64,000 bases of DNA from Entamoeba invadens IP1. Taxonomy: Eukaryota > Evosea > Mastigamoebida > Endamoebidae. A program made the translations under genes and the position numbers. Below, piece by piece: positions 59,720 to 64,000 of this stretch. The notes below the pieces were generated by a model, which did no database searches, was not told the origin of the DNA, and saw only the letters and a list, made by a program, of their open reading frames with translations. Each line of letters begins with the position of its first letter. Position 1 is the first letter of the stretch. Where the stretch lies: assembly GCF_000330505.1 (NCBI RefSeq), contig NW_004443648.1, positions 217,930 through 281,929 of the forward strand, in the 5' to 3' direction.

Positions 59720-60466
59720 ATGGAACCAACTCAGGAAGTTCAAAAAGTGCTTACTGAGTGCGTCAATAAGACTATCGACTTCGACCAATATTTAAAATGC
59801 TTCGAGCAGTCGTTGGTTCGACCAAGTGGAGACATCTCAGATCAGTCATTGATGGAGAAAGTTCAACACGTTGCAGATCTCGTGACTGGAGAGAAGTTGT
59901 TGCGCCTCAACGAATTAGTCCAAATTTTCAACTCACAGGCAGAAGTGCTTTATCTGTATTACACAAGTTATTATACTCAACTTGTCTCACTTCTTGATTC
60001 GCAGTCCCAAAAAAGGATAGTGACACAAGACGAACGAAGTTATAAAATATCATGTCTTCGAGCTCTTTTTGGAAATATTTATTCACACCTAAAACTCATG
60101 TTTGGCTCAAATGTTTCGAGTTTGGCGCCTCGGGAACGCAAAATCCCCACTTTTTTATCCCCCCAAATATCTGTTCATTCCATCACTTCTCAATCTCAAC
60201 CATTGTCAAAAATCACTTGCAAAAATTCTCTTGTATTGTCATCGACAAAGCCAACAAAACCAATTTTCAAGATTGACAAGATAAAAACTCAAAGTCCTAA
60301 AACCCAAAAAATCAAACCTCTTCTTGACTGGTTTGTCCTTCACTCAAATCATCCATATCCAACTGAAGAACAAAAAGAACGTCTTGGGTCCGAGTGTGGG
60401 ATGTCTCCCAAACAGGTTGGTACTTGGTTCTCGAACAAAAGAAACAGAAACAAGAACCAAAACTAA
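59720..60466 (+). CDS. TALE-type homeobox transcription factor
   Basis: 248 residues from the ATG at 59720; an upstream extension of the frame has no ATG. The last 50 residues are a TALE homeodomain: LLDWFVLHSNHPYPTEEQKE, then LGSECGMSPKQVGTWFSNKRNRNK, including the extra Pro-Tyr-Pro in the loop between helices 1 and 2 and the WF-N-KR recognition helix (the usual WFIN is WFSN). The N-terminal 130 residues are helical (VQHVADLVTGEKLLRLNELV) and may mediate dimerisation, as in MEIS/KNOX/PBC proteins. A basic Ser/Lys linker precedes the homeodomain. Nuclear DNA-binding regulator. Confidence 0.87.
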   Translation: MEPTQEVQKVLTECVNKTIDFDQYLKCFEQSLVRPSGDISDQSLMEKVQHVADLVTGEKLLRLNELVQIFNSQAEVLYLYYTSYYTQLVSLLDSQSQKRIVTQDERSYKISCLRALFGNIYSHLKLMFGSNVSSLAPRERKIPTFLSPQISVHSITSQSQPLSKITCKNSLVLSSTKPTKPIFKIDKIKTQSPKTQKIKPLLDWFVLHSNHPYPTEEQKERLGSECGMSPKQVGTWFSNKRNRNKNQN

Positions 60467-60594
60467 TAAATTATTTGTATAGTTATTTTTATTATATATT
60501 TTAGATCAATTATAACTATAAATATAATTATTTAATTATTATATTGAATTATACAGATTAAACTATAAAATAACAAAAATAAACTATATTGCGC

Positions 60595-62812
60595 CTAATC
60601 TTTTTTTTCGTTCTTTGAAAAATTGAAAAAAAAGTGTTTTTTCTTTTCGGTTGGTTGTTCTGACTTTGTAGGAGATTTAGAAATGTTTTTTGGGGAATCT
60701 TCTCTGTGAATAGTTGACATTTGTATTTCGCTATTTGCTCGTTTGAACCAACTTCTTGGATTAATCAAGTGTTTTACTTCTCGTTCCGCCTTCTCTGTTT
60801 CAGATTTTTTCTTTTTGTCAAGTTTTTTTTCTTTCATTAAAATCTTTGCTCGTTCTCGTTCCACTTTTTCCTCCATGATTGACAACTTGACTTTTCGACT
60901 CACTTCGTCTGAGCGATTTCGTGGCGAAGATATCAACGAACTTGGCAACGACTTGACTTTTTCCGTACTTTCAATTTTGATTCGAAATCTTGAATTTACC
61001 AGTTGGCATGTCTTTGCGTCAAAGTGTCTTGGCACAGAATTTTGTTTTTCTTTAAGTTTTTCTATTTTTTTGAAAGTCCAGTCGCCAATCACCCCGTCGA
61101 GGAGTGGCGGGGTGATTCCCTCTATTTTGTTGAATTTTGACAAGATGTTAATTACAAAACCCTTTTTTAAAGCGCCTTGAAAATATAAAAAGTACTTTTG
61201 ATAGTTAAAATGAGTATTTGACAACTCACAAAATGGTTCTGAGATTTCGTCTGGGACTGTTTGCACGAATTTTGTGTTTTCACAAAACGGCAATTTCCGT
61301 TTTGGAATCGTATAATTAGTCATATCACATCCCACTATAAAAGGATGTGTAATAGCTTGGTCTGGTGTCATTCTTTCTTTTGGGTCAAATGTCAAACATC
61401 TTTTTAAAAAGTCAAGTAAAGCGTTTTGTGTTTCTGCACCGAAAAATTGTTCGCCACTCGTTTTATTCTTCAAAACTAAATCTTCCAATTTTTCGTATTT
61501 AAAATATTCTTGATCTTGGGGAAGAGTAGTGTTATTATCTTTCTCATATTCTTGAATAGTTTTGAAACGAAATGTATTATTTTCTTTAATAAAATACTTT
61601 AAAGTTTTAGTACCTTTTTCTAACATAGTGTCTGGTATTGGACCTAATGTGGAAACCATTCTACGTAACAAGCTATATTCGCTCTTTGTTGAAAAAAGTG
61701 GAACGCCAAAGTAAAACACGGCCGTTAAACATCCAAGACTCCACATATCTATTGCACATGAATATGGTATACCTAATGCCACCTCGGGTGATCTATAATA
61801 CCGCGATTGAATGTATTGATAAAACGTGTGATTCTCAAAACATGCACTTCCAAAATCAATGAGCTTGACTGTAGAAGAATGGTTCACTATTAACACGTTT
61901 TCAGGTTTGATGTCACAATGAATGATGTTACCACGAGAGAGTATTTCTAACGAATTAATGATTTGTTTTAAGAATTTCCGGATGATCTGAATTTTGAAGC
62001 CATGGTTACTGTTTCGATATAATAACTCACATAAGTCGATACTAGATAGTCATTTCAATGTTATAATATATGTATTAATAATAAATAATATAATATAATA
62101 CTATTCAAGAATAATTGGATATTATATATATGTTAAGTTATAATAACAAACCCAAGAAATTCAGTCACTATACAGATATGATTATAAAACATAAAGTAAT
62201 CGATCATTTGAAGAATGTTGGACCTTTCAGATGATTCAAGATATTCATTCACCTTTGTGTTACTCCATTCTACTTCTCTTAGTCGTCTAAACTATAATAT
62301 ACTATATTATTATTATTAACATTAATAAAATATAAAAAGTTATATGTATTCTATTATTTATTATAAATAATCTATAAAATAAAACAAACAATTTGTAAGA
62401 CGGTAGTCTCAATAAGAGACTGTTTAAAGTACGATGGTATGCTTTTTAATACTTTAACGGCAACATATTGGTTTGTGTTTAAATCAACACACTTCACAAC
62501 TTGCCCAAAATTCCCTTTACCGAGCAATTGGACTATTTTATATCTACTCAGTGTAATACCATCAAACGAGAATTGCGGTCCTTCTAAAGATGTTGCAGTG
62601 CCCAACACCTCGTCGACATGAATGATTAAGTCGAAAGCTTCATTGTCTCTATAATTGTTTTGAGTTGCTTCTTTTGGGGTTGTAATGATTTGTGAAGAAG
62701 TATACTTACACCTCTTAAGAACATTGTTGTAACACATCGTCGCATTTTTAGTCTTATTTTCTATTCGGTCGGTGAATGTGTTGTTTTGAATGGTTGGACT
62801 AAAACAACTCAT
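60595..62812 (-). CDS. DYRK-family protein kinase (3 exons)
   Basis: Exons 62390-62812, 62152-62291 and 60595-62041, with 98-bp and 110-bp introns (both GTTTGT...TAG, phases 0 and 2), total 669 residues. Kinase marks: LGKGNFGQVVKCVD, YVAVKVLKSI, ILQMIDYFMFYNHICIVTEF across exon 2, IIHCDIKPENVLIVN (the HCD of DYRKs), LIDFGSACFE, and the activation loop YQYIQSRYYRSPEVALG with the YxY that DYRKs autophosphorylate. CMGC insert and C-lobe follow, then a Lys/Glu- and Ser-rich tail of about 200 residues. All catalytic residues are present. DYRKs act in growth arrest, differentiation and splicing control. Confidence 0.93.
62042..62151 (-). other. Intron 2 of the DYRK gene
   Basis: 110 bp, GTTTGT donor, CTAG acceptor, phase 2 (splits a Gly codon between EFLG and IDLCEL). 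Confidence 0.85.
62292..62389 (-). other. Intron 1 of the DYRK gene
   Basis: 98 bp, GTTTGT donor, TATAG acceptor, phase 0; joins TTVLQI to FRRLREVEW. Confidence 0.85.
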
Positions 62813-63285
62813 CCACTGCTTTTATCCCTTTCAGATTAGTTAATAGTATTGTTTTTAACTATATATACCAATAACATTTTTTTGTTCCTTTCCATATTAA
62901 AAACTATTGATGTTTTATAATTAATAAACTTTTTTAAAAGTATTGTTGTTTTGTGAATTATTTCTGTGTCGATCTTTTTACTATAATTAACCATTCAAAG
63001 AGTTAAACATTAATATAATTTAAAAAAAGAACAATCAAAGTAGCTTTGAAAAAGTTTTTTGTATTATTAAAAAAACATTTTTTATTACATATATAAAACA
63101 TTATTATTGTATTTTTAAATTATTGATTCTTTAAAAATAATTATTTTTGAACTTCCCAAAAACTATTAAAATTAATTTGGAAAATAACTTTTATTTTTTT
63201 TTAAATAATAAAAACAATAGTAAAATTATAATTTTTTTTACTTAAACTACTTTAGTAACAGAGTATAGTATAACAAATAGTTCAT
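62813..63285. other. AT-rich intergenic region
   Basis: About 470 bp between two minus-strand genes. It has an AACATTTTTTTG word about 60 bp before the DYRK start and AAAAAACATTTTTT near 63070. Nothing else seen. Confidence 0.45.
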
Positions 63286-64000
63286 TTAATCTGGTTCTAT
63301 ATAAGCTTCCTCTTCTTTTGCTGTGTCGTTCCTCTTTTCCTTTACTTCTTTTTGTTCTTCGTCATCAAATTGGATGAAGTGTTCTTCCTCTTTTTGATCG
63401 ACTTTTGCTTCCTCTAGAATTTCTTCTTTCACAGTATGAACGACGTCTTGGCTCACAATGTTTTCTTTTTCAGTCTTATCACTTTCTTTACATCCGTCTA
63501 CCAATTTTTTAATAAGAGTCTCTTGCACAACAAGTCTTTCATTTAAAGACTTCACTGTGTCTTTCAGAGTTTTTACTTTATGTTCCTGTTTTTTCAATTT
63601 CTTTTTCAATTCTTCGATTTCGGTGTCTTTCTCTGTTTTAGTCTCCAATTGTTTTTCCAATGGTTTTTGGCCTAATTTCTCGACTGGTTTCTCTTTCTTG
63701 TTGCCCAAACTCTTTCTGCTTTCTGTCTTGTCCTTCTTCTCTTTTTTAGCAAAAGTAAATGAAAGTTTTCGTTCGACTTTTTCTCCTTTACTTTCTCCCT
63801 TCTCCTTCTTCTCTTTTTTCTCTTTCTTTTCAGTCTTCTCTTTCATATCCTTTTGTTCTACTTTTTCCGTCTTGACGACTTGTGACGGGGTTCCTCTAGG
63901 ACTCAAACTTAAATTCGCTATCTCGACTTTACGTTTCACCATTTCAGTGCTATCCTTGGCTTCTTCAGATGGTTTTTGCTTAAATAAAGTGAGTCGACGG
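63286..64000 (-). CDS. Lys/Glu-rich coiled-coil protein, 5' end beyond window
   Basis: The frame is open to the window edge, so the start lies outside; an internal Met codon at 63942 could be a start but the open frame upstream (KQKPSEEAKDSTE) has the same composition. At least 237 residues. Strings of KEK/EKK (KEKTEKKEKKEKKEKGESKG), a coiled coil at about 120-165 (IEELKKKLKKQEHKVKTLKD), and an acidic C-terminus (EEEAYIEPD). No catalytic domain. Could be a cytoskeletal or chromatin-linked protein; function unknown. Confidence 0.75.
   Translation of the reverse strand, partial: RRLTLFKQKPSEEAKDSTEMVKRKVEIANLSLSPRGTPSQVVKTEKVEQKDMKEKTEKKEKKEKKEKGESKGEKVERKLSFTFAKKEKKDKTESRKSLGNKKEKPVEKLGQKPLEKQLETKTEKDTEIEELKKKLKKQEHKVKTLKDTVKSLNERLVVQETLIKKLVDGCKESDKTEKENIVSQDVVHTVKEEILEEAKVDQKEEEHFIQFDDEEQKEVKEKRNDTAKEEEAYIEPD

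Noticed and set aside
1..64000. CRISPR arrays, bacterial operons, rRNA and tRNA genes
   Set aside because: No spaced direct-repeat array, and no tRNA or rRNA-like sequence was seen; the window is nuclear eukaryotic DNA. Entamoeba tRNA arrays would appear as tandem units and none is here.

Overview
The window is nuclear DNA of an Entamoeba-type amoeba. The evidence is a compact AT-rich genome with mostly intronless genes, short introns that nearly all begin GTTTGT and mostly end TAG, a cysteine-rich transmembrane kinase of the amoebic TMK type, many TLDc-domain proteins, and remnants of Mutator-like and Tc1/mariner/pogo-like DNA transposons. DNA transposons are commoner in Entamoeba invadens and E. 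moshkovskii than in E. histolytica, so E. invadens or a relative is most likely (inference). A 100-base run of N at 510-609 is an assembly gap.

Layout. 0.8-10.3 kb: a tandem-CH/TLDc protein, an unknown protein, an Hsp70-like ATPase, a small Cdc25-like phosphatase, a MESH1-type (p)ppGpp/NADPH phosphohydrolase and a divergent ARF-like GTPase. 11.5-16.2 kb: the transmembrane kinase, a four-pass membrane protein and a small ubiquitin-fold protein with a CAAX box. 16.8-25.9 kb: an ankyrin-SH3 protein, a tiny unknown gene, a 440-bp Mutator-type MITE, a PP2C-like phosphatase, CPSF30, an AVL9/DENN-like protein and an alpha-kinase. 26.5-35.3 kb: five TLDc genes, separated by AT-rich DNA with palindromes, a 1-kb decayed pogo-like element and a 238-bp MITE. 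35.4-47 kb: V-ATPase subunit D, an SR-type RNA-binding protein, ribosomal protein eL13, the cohesin regulator PDS5, a second Cdc25-like phosphatase and Beclin/ATG6. 48-64 kb: a small acidic protein, another TLDc gene, a ubiquitin-specific protease, a large polytopic membrane protein with an alpha/beta-hydrolase-like region, NOP9, a small spliced gene, a coiled-coil protein, a TALE homeobox protein, a DYRK kinase in three exons and the 3' part of a Lys/Glu-rich protein that runs off the window.

Genes lie on both strands without operon-like order. Most are housekeeping genes of the cell cycle, chromatin, RNA processing, trafficking and signalling. The accessory part is the TLDc array and its transposon-rich spacers. 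Several genes are only complete after splicing. I rebuilt introns where donor, acceptor and reading phase agreed and the joined protein matched its family.
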